64,000 nt of DNA from Hyphomicrobiales bacterium (GCA_900473415.1 UCLR01000008.1:62001-126000); one strand, 5' to 3'; counted from the first letter of the stretch, positions 8,729 through 17,742 are shown. Notes: a model not told the origin generated them from the letters alone. Translations and numbers: made by a program.

Positions 8729-9063
8729 GGCGACACTATTCGAATGAAGATGTGCAGGCCCTATCGCAGGGCTCCCGCAAGCGGAAGAAAAAAATCACTC
8801 AGCCAAGCAGTGCGAGGTAGATTTACTGCGCGTGAAATCGAAGGCAAGCAAGTTTACGATTGAACGAATTCAATATCGCCCTGCAAATAAGGACCGGTCC
8901 GCCAATGGCAACGGCTCACGCCGGCAGGCGCGCGCCGCCTCGGCTGCCGGGCGTTCCTGCTTGAAATGCAGCCCCGCCCGGCTCGCCCTTCCTTGTCCGA
9001 CACCGGCCGGCATGCCAGAGCTTGCCGCATCCGATCCGCGGCCCGATGCACAGGAGCCTGTCC
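8729..9063. other. Divergent intergenic region with an FNR-like palindrome
   Basis: 335 bp between divergent ialB-like and M20 hydrolase genes, with no gene seen. The only notable element is TTGAACGAATTCAA at 8860-8873, which fits TTGA-N6-TCAA. It lies about 138 bp from the ialB start and 197 bp from the hydrolase start, so its relevance is uncertain. Confidence 0.4.
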
Positions 9064-10485
9064 ATGAGCAACACCAAGGAGGTCTGGCGCCTCATCGACG
9101 AGAAGGCCCCGGCCTATTTCGAACTGTCCGACCGCGTCTGGCACATGCCGGAGCTGAACTATCAGGAGGTCCGCTCCGCCGCCGAGCACCGCGCCATGCT
9201 GGAAAGCGAAGGCTTCCGCGTCGAAACCGGCGTCGCCGGCCTGCCCACGGCCGTGATCGGCGAGGCCGGTGAAGGCGGCCCGGTCATCGCGATCATGGGC
9301 GAATACGACGCGCTGCCGGGGCTGAGCCAGGAGGCCGGCAATGCGACCGAGACCCCGGTCGAGAAGGGCGGCAACGGCCATGGCTGCGGCCACAACATGC
9401 TGGGCTCGGCCTCCCTGCTCGCCGCCGCGGCGGTGAAGGACTATCTCGCCGCCAACGGCATCAAGGGCCGCGTGCGCTACTATGGCTGCCCGGCGGAAGA
9501 AGGCGGCTCGGCCAAGGGGTTCATGGTCCGCGCCGGTGCCTTCGATGATGTCGACATCGCGCTCTGCTGGCACCCCGCCTCGTTCAGCGGCGTCAACCGG
9601 CCCTTCTCGCTCGCCTGTGTCGAGATCGAGTTCACCTTCTCCGGGCGCGCCTCGCACGCCGCCGCCGCGCCCCATCTCGGCCGCTCGGCGCTCGACGCGG
9701 TCGAACTCATGCATATCGGCGTGAACTACATGCGCGAGCACATGCCTTCGACGGCGCGCGTGCACTACGCCATCATCAACGCTGGCGGCATCGCCCCCAA
9801 TGTCGTGCAGGCCACCGCCACCACGCGCCAGCTCATCCGCGCCGCGACGCTTGGCGAGATGTGGGACCTCGTCGCCCGCGTGAAGAAGATCGCCGAAGGC
9901 GCCGCGCTGATGAGCGAGACCACGGTCTCCGTCAGGCAGCTCTCGGGCGATGCCAACCTCGTCGGCAATCGCCCGCTCGAGGAGGCGATGCACGCCAATC
10001 TGCAGTCGCTCGGCGGACCGGGCTTCGATGCCGCCGACCATGAATTCGCCGCCCGCTTCCAGAAGACGCTGAGCCCGGAGGACATCGCCTCCTCCTATGC
10101 CCGCTTCGACCTGACGCCGAAGCCCGGTGAAGCGCTGAGCGACGAAATCTATCCGCTCGGCGCCGGCAGCGACACCGCCGTCGGCTCGACCGATGTCGGC
10201 ACGGTGAGCTGGGTCGTTCCGACCGTACAATGCCGCACCGCCTGTTATGCCGTCGGCACGCCCGGCCATTCCTGGCAGCTCGTCGCGCAGGGGCTGGCGC
10301 CGGCGGCGCATAAGGGCCTCGCTCTCGCGGCCAAGGCCATGGCTGGCGTCGCCTCCGACGTGCTGGGCGACCCCGCCCTGCTCAAGGCGGCGCAGGACGA
10401 GTTCGCGGCCTTCCGCTCGCGAAATCCCTTCGCCAACCCGATCACCGACGATGTCGAGCCCCCGCTCGACATGGCCGCGCACTGA
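9064..10485 (+). CDS. M20-family amidohydrolase, AbgB-like
   Basis: A metal-dependent amidohydrolase of 473 residues, closest in layout to p-aminobenzoyl-glutamate hydrolase subunit B and related aminoacylases. Motifs: IAIMGEYDALPGLSQEAG, NGHGCGHNMLGSASL (metal-binding CGH), VRYYGCPAEEGGSAKGFMVR (catalytic Glu), and a dimerisation-domain segment ASHAAAAPHLGRSALDAVEL. The C-terminal SWVVPTVQCRTACYAVGTPGHSW block is present. The ATG at 9064 is preceded by GGAG; the upstream in-frame starts lack this. A second M20-type hydrolase follows 37 bp downstream, so both probably act on an N-acyl or N-carbamoyl amino compound imported by the nearby amino-acid ABC system. The true substrate is unknown. 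Confidence 0.87.
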   Translation: MSNTKEVWRLIDEKAPAYFELSDRVWHMPELNYQEVRSAAEHRAMLESEGFRVETGVAGLPTAVIGEAGEGGPVIAIMGEYDALPGLSQEAGNATETPVEKGGNGHGCGHNMLGSASLLAAAAVKDYLAANGIKGRVRYYGCPAEEGGSAKGFMVRAGAFDDVDIALCWHPASFSGVNRPFSLACVEIEFTFSGRASHAAAAPHLGRSALDAVELMHIGVNYMREHMPSTARVHYAIINAGGIAPNVVQATATTRQLIRAATLGEMWDLVARVKKIAEGAALMSETTVSVRQLSGDANLVGNRPLEEAMHANLQSLGGPGFDAADHEFAARFQKTLSPEDIASSYARFDLTPKPGEALSDEIYPLGAGSDTAVGSTDVGTVSWVVPTVQCRTACYAVGTPGHSWQLVAQGLAPAAHKGLALAAKAMAGVASDVLGDPALLKAAQDEFAAFRSRNPFANPITDDVEPPLDMAAH

Positions 10486-10522
10486 GCCGACCGCCCTGCC
10501 CTGCCGCCACGAGGCCCCGCCG

Positions 10523-11767
10523 ATGTCTCTGCCCACCTCCGCCCGCATCGACATCGAGCGCTTCTGGACCACGATCGAGCGCTCCGCCGAGATCGGCACC
10601 GGCCGGCCCGGCGGGCTCTCGCGGCTCGCGCTGAGCGATGCCGACAAGCAGATGCGGGACGTCTTCGTCGGCTGGTGCAAGGAAGCTGGCCTCGCTGTGC
10701 GGGTCGATGCGATCGGCAACATCTTCGCCCGGCGCTCCGGCCTGGATGACAGCCTGCCGCCCGTGGTGATGGGCAGCCATCTCGACACCCAGTTCAATGG
10801 CGGGCGCTTCGATGGCATCGCCGGCGTGCTCGGCGGGCTGGAGGTCATCCGCACGCTCGACGCGCTCGGCCACCGCACCCGCCGCCCGCTCGAACTGGTG
10901 AACTGGACCAACGAGGAAGGCGGCCGCTTCTCACCGCCGATGGTCGGCTCCGGTTGCTTTGCCGGCGTCTACACGCTCGACTGGGCCAGGTCGCGCAGCG
11001 ACGACGACGGCAAGTCGATGGGCGAGGAGCTGGAACGCATCGGCTATGCCGGAGAGGCGCAGGCCGCTCCCCCGCCGCTCGATGCCTATTTCGAGTTCCA
11101 TATCGAGCAAGGCCCGATTCTGGATCGCGAGGGCGTCCAGGTCGGGGTTGTCACCGGCGGCTATGCCAGCACCGGCATGATCGTGGAGTTCCGCGGCGAG
11201 ACCGCCCATACCGGCCCTTGGCCGATGGAGAAGCGCCGCAACGCGCTCGCCGCCGGCGCCCGCCTGCTGACCGCGGTGGATGATCTCGGCTGGCAGTTCG
11301 CCGGCAGCGGTGGCAAGGCGACGGCGGCGCGGCTCGTCGCCTGGCCGAACAAGGCCGGCATCATCTCCGACTGGGCGCAGGCCACCTGCGATGTCCGCCA
11401 TGCGGACCCCGAGGCCGCCGCGGTGATGGCCGAGCGAATGCTGCGCGCCGCGCATGAGGCGGCCGCGCGGGCCAACTGCAGCGCCGAGATCCTCGATGCC
11501 TGGCGCTGGGGCGGCAAGGTCTTCGACGAGGCGATGGTCGGTCTCGTCCGCGAGACCGCGGCCGGGCTTGGCTACAGCACCCGCGACATCCTGAGCCAGG
11601 CCGGCCACGACGCCTATTTTCTCGCACGGCACACGCCGAGCGCGATGATCTTCGCGCCCTGCAAGGGCGGCATCACCCACAACAACAACGAGCTCTGCAC
11701 CCGCGAGGACCTGGAGCCCGGCCTCAATGTGCTGCTGCGCGCGGTGTTGACGAGGGCCGATCGCTAG
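10523..11767 (+). CDS. Zn-dependent hydrolase, allantoate amidohydrolase / N-carbamoyl-amino-acid hydrolase family
   Basis: A 414-residue M20-family hydrolase of the HyuC/AllC/beta-ureidopropionase type. Metal and catalytic motifs: GSHLDTQFNGGRFDGIAGVLG (His and bridging Asp), NWTNEEGGRFSPPM (Glu pair), FEFHIEQGPILDREG and a C-terminal QAGHDAYFLAR with the last His. The mid-domain GETAHTGPWPMEKRRNAL is typical of carbamoylases. Family members release carbamate (CO2 and NH3) from ureido compounds. The start ATG at 10523 fits the family N-terminus. It probably forms an operon with the AbgB-like gene 37 bp upstream and ends 12 bp from the convergent aminotransferase stop. Confidence 0.9.
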   Translation: MSLPTSARIDIERFWTTIERSAEIGTGRPGGLSRLALSDADKQMRDVFVGWCKEAGLAVRVDAIGNIFARRSGLDDSLPPVVMGSHLDTQFNGGRFDGIAGVLGGLEVIRTLDALGHRTRRPLELVNWTNEEGGRFSPPMVGSGCFAGVYTLDWARSRSDDDGKSMGEELERIGYAGEAQAAPPPLDAYFEFHIEQGPILDREGVQVGVVTGGYASTGMIVEFRGETAHTGPWPMEKRRNALAAGARLLTAVDDLGWQFAGSGGKATAARLVAWPNKAGIISDWAQATCDVRHADPEAAAVMAERMLRAAHEAAARANCSAEILDAWRWGGKVFDEAMVGLVRETAAGLGYSTRDILSQAGHDAYFLARHTPSAMIFAPCKGGITHNNNELCTREDLEPGLNVLLRAVLTRADR

Positions 11768-11779
11768 GCAGCGCTCCCG

Positions 11780-12895
11780 TCAGCGAGGCTGGGACTTGAA
11801 GTAATCGCTCAGCCGCTCCAGCCCCTCGGCGAGATGGGCGTGCGGCGTGCCGATGCCGACGCGGATATAGCCGTCGAGCCCATAGGCGTCGCCCGGAACC
11901 ACCATGATGCCGCGTTCCTCGCGCAGACGATGGACGAGCGCGGTCGAGTTCATCGAATTGCCATAGCGCAGGAAGGCCATGCCGCCCGCGCGCGGCGGCA
12001 CGAAGAAGAAGAGCTCGCTATTCTCCGCGACCCAGGCCGTGAGCAAGGCGAGGTTCTCGCGCAGGATGGTCTTGCTGCGCTGGAGGATCTGCGCCCGCCG
12101 GGTGGGCTGAATCGCGATGCGCGCGACATGCTCGCTGAGCGCTCCGGTCGTGATCGAGGTGTAGTCCTTGCTTTGCCAGGCGGCATAGATCTCCGCCGCC
12201 GGCCCCGCCAGCCAGCCGATCCTGAGCCCCGGCAGAGCCATCGCCTTGGAAAGCCCGTTGGTGACGATCGCCTTCTCGTAGAGGTCGGCGAAGCTCGGCG
12301 CTTCCTCGGCGTCCAGCTCCGAGCCCTTGTAGACCTCGTCGGCATGCAGGTAGCAGCCCTGCGCCCGGGCGATGGCGACGAGCTCGTCCATGGCCGCACG
12401 GGAGAGCAGGCTACCCGTCGGGTTGTTGGGATTGCAGATCGACATCAGCTTGGTGCGCGGCGAGAGCACCTTGCGGGCCTCGTCGAGATCGGGCGTCCAG
12501 CCCAGCTCCTCGCGCAGCTGCACGGCCTTGACGGTGGCGCCGAGCGCCCGCGCCCAGCCGAAGATCTGCAGGTAGTTCGGGACGAAGACGACGATCTCGT
12601 CGCCCGGCTCGATCAACGACATCACCAGCAGGAAATTGGCCTCGGCCGAACCGTTGGTAACGATCACCTCATCAGAAGAGCGATTCCGGTAGAGCTTGGC
12701 GATGTCCTCGCGCAGCTCGACCGCGCCATTCGTCCAGCCATAGCCGAGCTCGACATCCATCAGCTTCGCGCGCTCGTCGGCGTCGAGCAGCTCATTCAGC
12801 GAATAGGGATGGACGCCGCTGTCGGAGAGGTTGAGCTCGACCGTGTTCTCATAGAGCGACTGGATGCGCTCCAGGCTGAATTCCTCGATCTTCAT
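11780..12895 (-). CDS. PLP-dependent aminotransferase, class I/II
   Basis: A 371-residue fold-type I aminotransferase. Signatures: ICNPNNPTGSLLSRAAMDEL (conserved Asn/Pro loop), LHADEVYKGSE (Asp binding the pyridine N), TNGLSKAMALPGLRIGWLAG (PLP lysine) and a C-terminal DGYIRVGIG with the carboxylate-binding Arg. Substrate specificity is not evident. It lies at the end of a minus-strand group with DUF6522, an AGE-family epimerase and an amino-acid ABC system, so a role in catabolism of an imported amino compound is likely. Its start is separated from DUF6522 by only 21 bp. Confidence 0.93.
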   Translation of the reverse strand: MKIEEFSLERIQSLYENTVELNLSDSGVHPYSLNELLDADERAKLMDVELGYGWTNGAVELREDIAKLYRNRSSDEVIVTNGSAEANFLLVMSLIEPGDEIVVFVPNYLQIFGWARALGATVKAVQLREELGWTPDLDEARKVLSPRTKLMSICNPNNPTGSLLSRAAMDELVAIARAQGCYLHADEVYKGSELDAEEAPSFADLYEKAIVTNGLSKAMALPGLRIGWLAGPAAEIYAAWQSKDYTSITTGALSEHVARIAIQPTRRAQILQRSKTILRENLALLTAWVAENSELFFFVPPRAGGMAFLRYGNSMNSTALVHRLREERGIMVVPGDAYGLDGYIRVGIGTPHAHLAEGLERLSDYFKSQPR

Positions 12896-12916
12896 GCTGC
12901 CTCTGGTCCTTGCCGA

Positions 12917-13216
12917 TTAGCGCCGCCGCGGCTGGGCCGGGAGGAAGTCGATGCGCTCCTCGATCAGCGCGCCGTCTTCCGACACCACCGCGAGCCAGAG
13001 CCGGTTGCCGCAGATCACCGTGAGCCGCCAGCGGCCCTGATCCTCGCCCTCGCCGCGCTCGACGCGGCTGGTGACGAGCCCGCGGCGCTGCATGTCGTGC
13101 CAGGCCGCTGCCGACCAGCCAAAGCGCGAGGCGATCTTCTCGGCATCGATGGTGAAGCCGCCGGTATCGTCGCGCGCGACCGGAAAACCGGCCGGATCAG
13201 CGTGCCCTTGTTCCAT
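12917..13216 (-). CDS. DUF6522-family protein
   Basis: A small cytoplasmic protein of about 99 residues that matches my memory of the DUF6522 family: GGFTIDAEKIASRFGWSAAA, then GLVTSRVERGEGEDQGRWRL and a C-terminal RLWLAVVSEDGALIEERIDF. The family has no assigned function; its shape suggests a small winged-helix-like or regulatory fold. The ATG at 13216 was chosen; a TTG at 13222 is possible. Either way the gene overlaps the 3' end of the upstream epimerase by about 20 bp, implying translational coupling. Confidence 0.75.
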   Translation of the reverse strand: MEQGHADPAGFPVARDDTGGFTIDAEKIASRFGWSAAAWHDMQRRGLVTSRVERGEGEDQGRWRLTVICGNRLWLAVVSEDGALIEERIDFLPAQPRRR

Positions 13217-14342
13217 CCGCAACCCGCAACGTCTCGGCCAGGCAGAGGAAGAGATGATAGAGGACCCTGGAGGGCAGCGCTATCGGCAGCGGCGCACCGT
13301 CCGCCCCGAGCTGGTTGTGCCAGCGCCCCGACGGTGCATCGACGAAATGCCGGAACAGCAGCTCGACATGGCGCGGCAGCAGCGCACCGGCCTCCGCATC
13401 GCCGAGGAATTCCAGCCGCGCGCCCAGCGCCTTGATGAACTCGGTCTGCGGCCAGAGCAGCTTCGTCGGCTGCACCACGGCGCCATCGACCTCGATGCCA
13501 TCGAGCACGAGCGGCGGATGGCCGGGCGTCGCATCAAGGCCTCGCGACAGACCGAAGCTGTAAAGCCCCCCGGCGAGTTCCACGGCCTTCGCCCATCCGG
13601 TCAGGCGATGGTGGTGATGCAGCAGCCAGACCCATTCGAATTGATGGCCGGGCTCGCGCAGCCGGCCCGGCGCGCCGGCGACCGGCTGCCATTCTTCGTC
13701 GAAGAACTCGCCCAGCGTCCCGTTGCCATCGATAAAGCGCTCGGCCGAGAGCCGCACGATCCGGTCCGCGGCGTCGAGCCAGCGCTGCCCGCCCGTGACG
13801 TCCGCGAGCGCGTGGAAAGCTTCGAGCAGGTGCATATGCGGGTTCTGCCGGCGCGGCAGCGTGCCGAGATCGTCCTCGGCATAGCCGCCGGTGGGATGGG
13901 TCAGCTCGCGCTCGATCAGGTCCATCGTCGCATCGGCGAGCCCGAGTGCGGCCTTCTCACCGGTGGCGGCATGGTAGTGCGCGCTCGCGAAGAGCACGAA
14001 GGCGAGGTCGTAGAGATCGCGCCGCGCGACGCTCGCCGTGCCGTCGGGGTGGAAGCGCTTCGGCACGAAGCCGTTGATCTCCTGCGCCCTGAGCAGGAGC
14101 GCGAAACCGTGCCGCGCAGCTTCGAGCGCAGCGGTGCTGCCGCTTAGCCGCCCGGCATGGGCGAAGGTGTAGGCGAGCCGCGCCGTGGCGAGCGCGCTGC
14201 GATCCGGCGCGGCGACGGAGCTGCCGTCTGGCCGGAATTCCTCGACATAGCCGCCTTTGCCGTCGACGGCTCGCTCGACCCAGGCGGGGATCAGCGTCTC
14301 ATAGGTCCAGCTTCGCAGGCCTGCGGGCGTGAGATCGAGCAT
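13197..14342 (-). CDS. N-acylglucosamine 2-epimerase (AGE)-family protein
   Basis: A protein of about 381 residues with an (alpha/alpha)6-barrel pattern and AGE-family motifs: GGYVEEFRPDG near the start, RQNPHMHLLEAFHALADVTG (conserved His) in the middle, EPGHQFEWVWLLHHHHRLTG (paired catalytic-type His), and LLWPQTEFIKAL near the C-terminus. Members isomerise sugars (mannose/fructose/glucose, GlcNAc/ManNAc, sulfoquinovose). A sugar isomerase beside amide hydrolases and an amino-acid transporter is unexpected and may indicate an amino-sugar or glycosyl-amine substrate; this is inference. The ATG at 14342 was chosen because the alternative start at 14405 lies in the terminator of the upstream gene. 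Confidence 0.88.
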   Translation of the reverse strand: MLDLTPAGLRSWTYETLIPAWVERAVDGKGGYVEEFRPDGSSVAAPDRSALATARLAYTFAHAGRLSGSTAALEAARHGFALLLRAQEINGFVPKRFHPDGTASVARRDLYDLAFVLFASAHYHAATGEKAALGLADATMDLIERELTHPTGGYAEDDLGTLPRRQNPHMHLLEAFHALADVTGGQRWLDAADRIVRLSAERFIDGNGTLGEFFDEEWQPVAGAPGRLREPGHQFEWVWLLHHHHRLTGWAKAVELAGGLYSFGLSRGLDATPGHPPLVLDGIEVDGAVVQPTKLLWPQTEFIKALGARLEFLGDAEAGALLPRHVELLFRHFVDAPSGRWHNQLGADGAPLPIALPSRVLYHLFLCLAETLRVADGTRAR

Positions 14343-14374
14343 GGGGCAAGAACCGTCTTGGCAAGCAAACGCAA

Positions 14375-14402
14375 ATGCGCCCGGCACGGGGGCCGGGCGC
14401 AT
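14375..14402 (-). terminator. Terminator or attenuator hairpin after the amino-acid-binding protein gene
   Basis: A perfect 11-bp stem (ATGCGCCCGGC pairing with GCCGGGCGCAT, 6-nt loop) lies 14 bp past the stop of the binding-protein gene. On the minus strand it is followed by a T-rich ATTTGCGTTTG. It should separate the ABC transporter operon from the epimerase gene, or attenuate readthrough. Confidence 0.7.
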
Positions 14403-14416
14403 CATCTTTCAACCGC

Positions 14417-15241
14417 TCAGAACTGCGGCATCGGGGGCAGCTTGGTCAGCGGGATGCCGAACCAGCGCTGGTTGATCTTCGACAGCTCGCCGTTCTTCTC
14501 GATCTCGGCGATGAAGGCGTTGGCGTACTCGGCCAGAGCCGTGTCGGCCTTGCGGAAGGCCATGCCGTTCGCCTGCTCGCGCAGCGTCAGCTTGGGCTCC
14601 ATGTTGAGCTGCGGATAGTCCTTGTTGAGCTGGGCGAGGATGGTGTTGCTCGCGCCCATCGCCTGGACCTGGCCGGAGATCAGCGCCTGCAGCGCAGTGG
14701 CGTCGTCGTCATAGCGCTTCAGCGGCGTGCCGGCCGGCGCGACGGCGCTGATCGCCGTGTCCTGCGTCGAGGCGCGCGCGACGCTGATGCCGCCCAGCGA
14801 CTTCAGGTCTTCCGGCGACTTCACCGCGACGTTCTTCGGCGCAAGCACATAGATCGTCAGCGAGCTGTAGGGGTTGGAGAACAGCACCTGCTTGGTGCGC
14901 TCGGCGGTGATGCCGAAGGTGGCGATCAGCACGTCGATCTTGTTGGTCAGCAGGTAGGGGATGCGGTTCGGGCCGGTGACCGGCACGAGCTCGAGCTTGA
15001 CGCCGAGCGACTTGGCGAGCAGCGCGGCGACATCGGCGTCATAGCCGGCCGGCTGCTGGTTCGCGTCGGTGCCGCCGAAGGGCGGATAGTCGGTCAGCAG
15101 GCCGACCATGAGCTTGCCGCGAGCCTTGATCTCGTCGGGCGTGGCGGCCTGGGCAGGAGCGACGCCGAGCGAGGCGGTGGCAAGGCCGGCGAAGACCAGC
15201 GCGCCGAGGCCACGGCGGCAGATCGACTTGAACAGGGACAT
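14417..15241 (-). CDS. Polar amino-acid ABC transporter, periplasmic substrate-binding protein
   Basis: About 274 residues with a Sec signal peptide (GLGALVFAGLATASLGVAPAQA) and a family 3 solute-binding domain: GKLMVGLLTDYPPFGGTD, then GYDADVAALLAKSLGVKLEL, NRIPYLLTNKIDVLIATFGIT and a C-terminal NQRWFGIP. It delivers an amino acid to the two permeases encoded just upstream (15285-16616). The start at 15241 was chosen because it begins the signal peptide; an earlier in-frame start would run into the permease gene. No ATPase gene is adjacent. Confidence 0.92.
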   Translation of the reverse strand: MSLFKSICRRGLGALVFAGLATASLGVAPAQAATPDEIKARGKLMVGLLTDYPPFGGTDANQQPAGYDADVAALLAKSLGVKLELVPVTGPNRIPYLLTNKIDVLIATFGITAERTKQVLFSNPYSSLTIYVLAPKNVAVKSPEDLKSLGGISVARASTQDTAISAVAPAGTPLKRYDDDATALQALISGQVQAMGASNTILAQLNKDYPQLNMEPKLTLREQANGMAFRKADTALAEYANAFIAEIEKNGELSKINQRWFGIPLTKLPPMPQF

Positions 15242-15284
15242 AGGCGTTCTCCTCTGAGGACAGGCCGGTGTTGCGTCGGCGCGT

Positions 15285-15935
15285 TTAGCGTGCGGCGACG
15301 AGGAGCTTCTGCTCCATCCTTTTGCTGTAGGCCGAGAGTGGCCGACAGATGACATAGTAGACCAGCGCCACGAGCGCGAAGATCGTGAACGGCCGGAAGG
15401 TGGCGTTGTTGATCACCTGCGCGGCGCGCGTCAGCTCGACGAAGCCGATGATCGAGGCCAGCGAGGTGCCCTTGATGAGCTGCACCAGGAAGCCGATCGT
15501 CGGCGGGATCGCGATCTTGACCGCCTGCGGCACGATGACGAGCGCCATCTTCGGCCAGTAGCGCAGGCCGAGCGAGGTCGCAGCCTCCCATTGGCCCCGC
15601 GGCACGACATTGATCGCGCCCCGCCAGATCTCGCCGAGGAAGGCGCTGGCATGCAGCGACAGGCCGAGCGCCGCCGCCGACCAGGGATCGACCGACCAGC
15701 CGAAAAGCCCCGGCACGAAGAAGGCGAGGAAGAGCTGCATCAGCAGCGGCGTGCCCTGGAAGACCTTGATGTAGCCGGACGAGGCCAGCCGCAGCGACTT
15801 GAACTCGCTGGTGCGGGCGAGAGCCACCAGAATGCCGCCGACGGCGCCGCCGAGAAAAGCGACGAGCGAGAGCAGCAGCGTCCAGCGCACCGCCATGAGG
15901 ATGAAGATGATGTCGCCTGAAGTGAGCGTGCGCAT
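15285..15935 (-). CDS. Amino-acid ABC transporter permease (HisM/GlnP type)
   Basis: A 216-residue inner-membrane permease with about five helices (for example WTLLLSLVAFLGGAVGGILV) and the EAA-loop region GQWEAATSLGLRYWPKMALV, followed by PQAVKIAIPP. It pairs with the neighbouring permease (15945-16616) as a heterodimer in a polar amino-acid importer. The binding protein follows 43 bp downstream. The gene begins 9 bp after the stop of the upstream permease. Confidence 0.93.
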   Translation of the reverse strand: MRTLTSGDIIFILMAVRWTLLLSLVAFLGGAVGGILVALARTSEFKSLRLASSGYIKVFQGTPLLMQLFLAFFVPGLFGWSVDPWSAAALGLSLHASAFLGEIWRGAINVVPRGQWEAATSLGLRYWPKMALVIVPQAVKIAIPPTIGFLVQLIKGTSLASIIGFVELTRAAQVINNATFRPFTIFALVALVYYVICRPLSAYSKRMEQKLLVAAR

Positions 15936-15944
15936 CTCGGCCTC

Positions 15945-16616
15945 CTAGCGGGTCGTCGGCTGGCGCAGGAACTTGCGCTCGATTCCGGCGAAGACCGTCC
16001 AGAAAAAGACGGAGAGCCCCAGATACATGCAGGTGACGATGAAATAGACCTCGAAGCTGCGGAAGGTCCGCGACTGGATGTCGCCCGCCACGGCGGTCAG
16101 CTCGCTGGCGGCAATCGCCGAGCAGACGCTGGTGTTCAGCATCAGCAGGATGAACTGGCTGGTCAGCGAGGGGTAGATCGCCTGGATCGCGGGCTTCAGG
16201 ATGACGAGGCGGAAGATCTGCAGCGGCCGCAATCCCAGCGACTTGCCCGCCTCGATCTGTCCCTTCTGGATGCTCTCGATGCCGGCGCGGATGATCTCGA
16301 TGCCATAGGCCGCGACATTGACCACGAGCGCCAGCAGCGCCGCTCCGTTCGAGGAGAGCTTCAGCCCGATCGTGGGCAGGCCGAAATAGATCATGAAGAT
16401 CTGGACGAGGAAGGGGGTGTTGCGGATCAGCTCGATATATTCGTCGATGATCCAAACCAACCATTTCGGTCCGGAGGTCTTGCCGAGCGCTCCGGCGACC
16501 GAGACCACCATGCCGATCGCCATCGCCAGTGCCGAAAGCACCAGCGAGTTGACGAGCCCCTGCAGCAGCTCCGGCCAAGCGGCGAAGACGTCGGCGAAGT
16601 CAAACTCGTAGCTCAT
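15945..16616 (-). CDS. Amino-acid ABC transporter permease (HisQ/GlnP type)
   Basis: A 223-residue inner-membrane permease. It has the characteristic EYIELIRNTPFLVQIFMIYF motif of polar amino-acid permeases and an EAA loop (EAGKSLGLRPLQIFRLVILKPAI). It is the first gene of a three-gene transport operon (permease, permease, binding protein) that lacks an ATPase. A shared or distant ATPase must complete the transporter. Confidence 0.93.
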   Translation of the reverse strand: MSYEFDFADVFAAWPELLQGLVNSLVLSALAMAIGMVVSVAGALGKTSGPKWLVWIIDEYIELIRNTPFLVQIFMIYFGLPTIGLKLSSNGAALLALVVNVAAYGIEIIRAGIESIQKGQIEAGKSLGLRPLQIFRLVILKPAIQAIYPSLTSQFILLMLNTSVCSAIAASELTAVAGDIQSRTFRSFEVYFIVTCMYLGLSVFFWTVFAGIERKFLRQPTTR

Positions 16617-16844
16617 CCGGCTCGCCCGCTCCGGGCAGCCGGGGCGAAACCGCCCACCATGCGCCTTTTCCCTTGCATTCCGTCGTCTGCCGGCCCTGCC
16701 GGCTTCGTTCCAGCCGCTACAACACGACTATCGCCCGCACAGCAAGCCCTCCGATGCATGCCCCTCACGCAGCATGAACGATTCATTCTCCGGAAAGGAC
16801 AGCATCTAGCGAGCCTCGGACAGGTCTGTTTTGCGGAAGCGCCG

Positions 16845-17738
16845 TCAGAGCCGAGGCAAGGCCGGCTCGACCGAGGCATGCTGCGGCTGAAGCGTGGGCA
16901 GCACGGCCCGGATATGACTACCCAACGCCTTCGCGGCCGAGGATGGCTTGAGCTCCGCGAATTCCAACGCGATGCCGATGGTCGGGAGTTCCGGCAAGCC
17001 GGCCGAGACGATGTGGAGGTCGGGCGGCACGGCCATCCGGGTCAGCACGCTGATCGCGTGGCCCGACCGGGCAATCGCGATCAGGCCGGCAAGGCTGTTG
17101 CTGGCGAAGGCGACGCGATAGCGGCGATTGACCGCCTCCATGGCATCGCAGGCCGCCCGATAGTCGAGCGTCACCGGCGCCGACAGCGCCAGCGGCAGGC
17201 TGGACTGGCTCAGGATGGCGGGCTCGGGCTCGTTCGCGACCCAGACGAGGCCCTCCTTTCTCACGACTTCGCCGCTCTCGGGATCGGAGACCGAGACGAG
17301 CGCCATGTCGAGCTGCCGGCGGTGCAGCAGCGGGCGCAGTTCCGATGTCGGCGCGCAGACCATTCGCAATTCGACATCCGGATGCAGCGCGCAGAAGCCC
17401 CGCAGCAGATCGGGCAGGAAGGCGATGGAATAGTCTTCCGGGCAGCCGAGGCTGACCGAGCCTTTCAGCCCTGCCCCGCCCATATCGGCCAGGATTTCAT
17501 CATGCCGCACCAGCAGCGACTCGGCATGGGCGAGGAGCTTCTCGCCTGCCGCCGTCAGCCGCACGCCCGACCCACTCCGGTGCAGCAGCGCCTGGCCGAT
17601 CGCGTCCTCCAGCCGGTGCATCTGCATGCTCAGCGCCGATTGCGTCCGCCCCACCTGCAGCGAGGCGAGGCTGATCGAGCCCGTGCGCGCGACGACCGTG
17701 AAACTCCGGAGCAAGGCAAGATCGAGCAACTGCTGCAT
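16845..17738 (-). CDS. dgdR: LysR-family regulator, DgdR-like
   Basis: About 297 residues with an N-terminal LysR winged helix (LLRSFTVVARTGSISLASLQVGRTQSALSMQMHRLE) and a C-terminal inducer-binding domain beginning GSVSLGCPEDYSIAFLPDLL. It is divergent from dgdA, as dgdR is from dgdA in Burkholderia cepacia, where it controls 2,2-dialkylglycine decarboxylase; the length (about 293 there) also matches. The name therefore rests on context and family, not on a direct alignment. The ATG at 17738 (MQQLLDLALL) was chosen; the in-frame start at 17777 would overlap the operator-like palindrome. Confidence 0.8.
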   Translation of the reverse strand: MQQLLDLALLRSFTVVARTGSISLASLQVGRTQSALSMQMHRLEDAIGQALLHRSGSGVRLTAAGEKLLAHAESLLVRHDEILADMGGAGLKGSVSLGCPEDYSIAFLPDLLRGFCALHPDVELRMVCAPTSELRPLLHRRQLDMALVSVSDPESGEVVRKEGLVWVANEPEPAILSQSSLPLALSAPVTLDYRAACDAMEAVNRRYRVAFASNSLAGLIAIARSGHAISVLTRMAVPPDLHIVSAGLPELPTIGIALEFAELKPSSAAKALGSHIRAVLPTLQPQHASVEPALPRL

Positions 17739-17742
17739 GCCA

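Noticed and set aside
8860..8873. TTGAACGAATTCAA as a working FNR/FixK box
   Set aside because: It fits the loose consensus but lies 138 and 197 bp from the two flanking starts, farther than usual, and contains a chance-like EcoRI palindrome. Noted only as a low-confidence element.
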